From Aureobasidium sp. EXF-3400 (Eukaryota > Ascomycota > Dothideomycetes > Dothideales > Saccotheciaceae), in contig SWBL01000591.1 of NCBI GenBank assembly GCA_024195585.1, positions 1 through 18,253 on the forward strand: a stretch of DNA of 18,253 nt, written 5' to 3'. Numbering within the stretch: position 1 is the stretch's first letter; every line of letters starts with the position of its first letter. The notes under the pieces are model-generated. The model saw only the letters and a list, made by a program, of their open reading frames with translations, was not told the DNA's origin and did not search any database. Position numbers and translations under genes: made by a program. This document shows, in pieces, positions 17,701 through 18,253 of the stretch.

Positions 17701-18253
17701 AAAGGTGGCACTCCTAGTATTGAGCAGGATTAATGAAAAGGGCAAAAAATGCATGCATGGGATACGGTTTGTCTCTGGCGTTGTTTGATTATCTTGTTTT
17801 TTCTCCAGAGCACTTTTTATCTTTGGTATGAACAAAAAGAGATTGGGGGATTCTCTCCGTATGCTAGAGTCAGTCATGTAAATAAGATTATGGTGGTGCG
17901 CAACAAACTGTAAAGGTCAATACTTCATTGAGATCATCAACCAACAGAAGTTCTTATGAGCAACGATATGTGATATCTCACAAACGAGCCGCCACCGCCA
18001 TCCCTCCGACGAACTGCTGACACTGTACACACCCTTTATCATGTATGTCGACTACAGCAGAACAGGTCTCTCGAATAGCGACAATGGATGCGATTGCTAG
18101 AAGATGCATTCAACAACAGGGTGCTACTCTTGACGAGCTTAGTAAGCCACAATGACAGTGTGGATGTTACATGGCATGGAATAAGTAGAATATTGGCATA
18201 TGCCACTGATTTTCAGTAGAATATTCTACCTAGTTGGCATAGAATAGAATCGC
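17701..18253. other. 3' flank of AGM1, no firm gene
   Basis: The AGM1 3' UTR should end within the first 200 bases (AAT/AAG-rich around 17728-17745 and 17878-17888). A small ATG frame at 18045-18155 (36 codons) ends near a possible GTAAGC donor and might start a gene running out of the window, but it has no recognisable feature. The final 70 bases contain short palindromes and direct repeats (separate entries). Confidence 0.45.
18184..18240. repeat. Cluster of short palindromes and direct repeats at the right end
   Basis: TGGCATATGCCA (18194-18205) and GTAGAATATTCTAC (18216-18229) are perfect palindromes of 12 and 14 bp. AGTAGAATATT occurs twice (18184-18194 and 18215-18225), and TTGGCAT also occurs twice (18193 and 18234 regions). 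The spacing suggests a small repeated unit or the edge of a repeat element that continues beyond the window. Confidence 0.5.

Noticed and set aside
18045..18155. 36-codon ATG frame near the right edge with a possible GTAAGC donor
   Set aside because: Too short, no recognisable motif; splicing to the nearest acceptor (18215) reaches a stop after six codons.

Overview
This window is nuclear DNA from a filamentous ascomycete (Pezizomycotina). The genes carry short introns (about 48-64 bp) with GTRNGT-type donors, CTRAC/CTGAY-like branch sites and, in all cases but one, AG acceptors. The products are typical of moulds: a fungal-type formate/nitrite transporter, the stress protein Nst1, a Rho2-type GTPase, mitochondrial ribosomal protein mL40 and phosphoacetylglucosamine mutase. 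Introns contain in-frame stops, so all protein models below were spliced by hand from the sequence. I cannot place the species; a Dothideomycetes-like genome would fit, but this is a guess.

Layout from left to right. (1) A short, very acidic open frame at the left edge (148-291, +), possibly the last exon of a gene that begins outside the window. (2) About 1.6 kb with no convincing gene. (3) A three-exon gene for a 600-residue acidic, low-complexity protein of unknown function (1936-3859, -). (4) About 2.1 kb with no firm gene, containing one weak candidate for a small secreted protein (4790-5107, +). (5) A four-exon FNT-family anion channel of 330 aa (5946-7246, -). (6) NST1, two exons, 1171 aa (8561-12131, -). 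(7) rho2, five exons, 199 aa (13322-14352, +). (8) Mitochondrial mL40 (MRPL28), two exons, 183 aa (14902-15509, -). (9) Phosphoacetylglucosamine mutase (AGM1/PCM1), five exons, 546 aa (15846-17700, +). (10) A gene-poor right end with short palindromes. NST1/rho2 and mL40/AGM1 are divergent pairs, and rho2/mL40 are convergent.

Most genes are unrelated housekeeping functions, as is normal in a fungal chromosome. Rho2 (cell-wall integrity signalling) and Agm1 (supply of UDP-GlcNAc for chitin, N-glycans and GPI anchors) both bear on cell-wall construction, but nothing in the sequence shows that they are co-regulated. I see no secondary-metabolite cluster, transposon ORF, CRISPR array, rRNA or tRNA.

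The most unusual features are in gene structure. rho2 appears to contain a 6-nt microexon (13812-13817) that encodes only Arg-Tyr in the switch I effector loop and can be skipped in frame. AGM1 appears to contain a 14-nt microexon (15993-16006) whose upstream intron has no AG acceptor and seems to end in TG. Either would be missed or mis-modelled by ordinary gene prediction.
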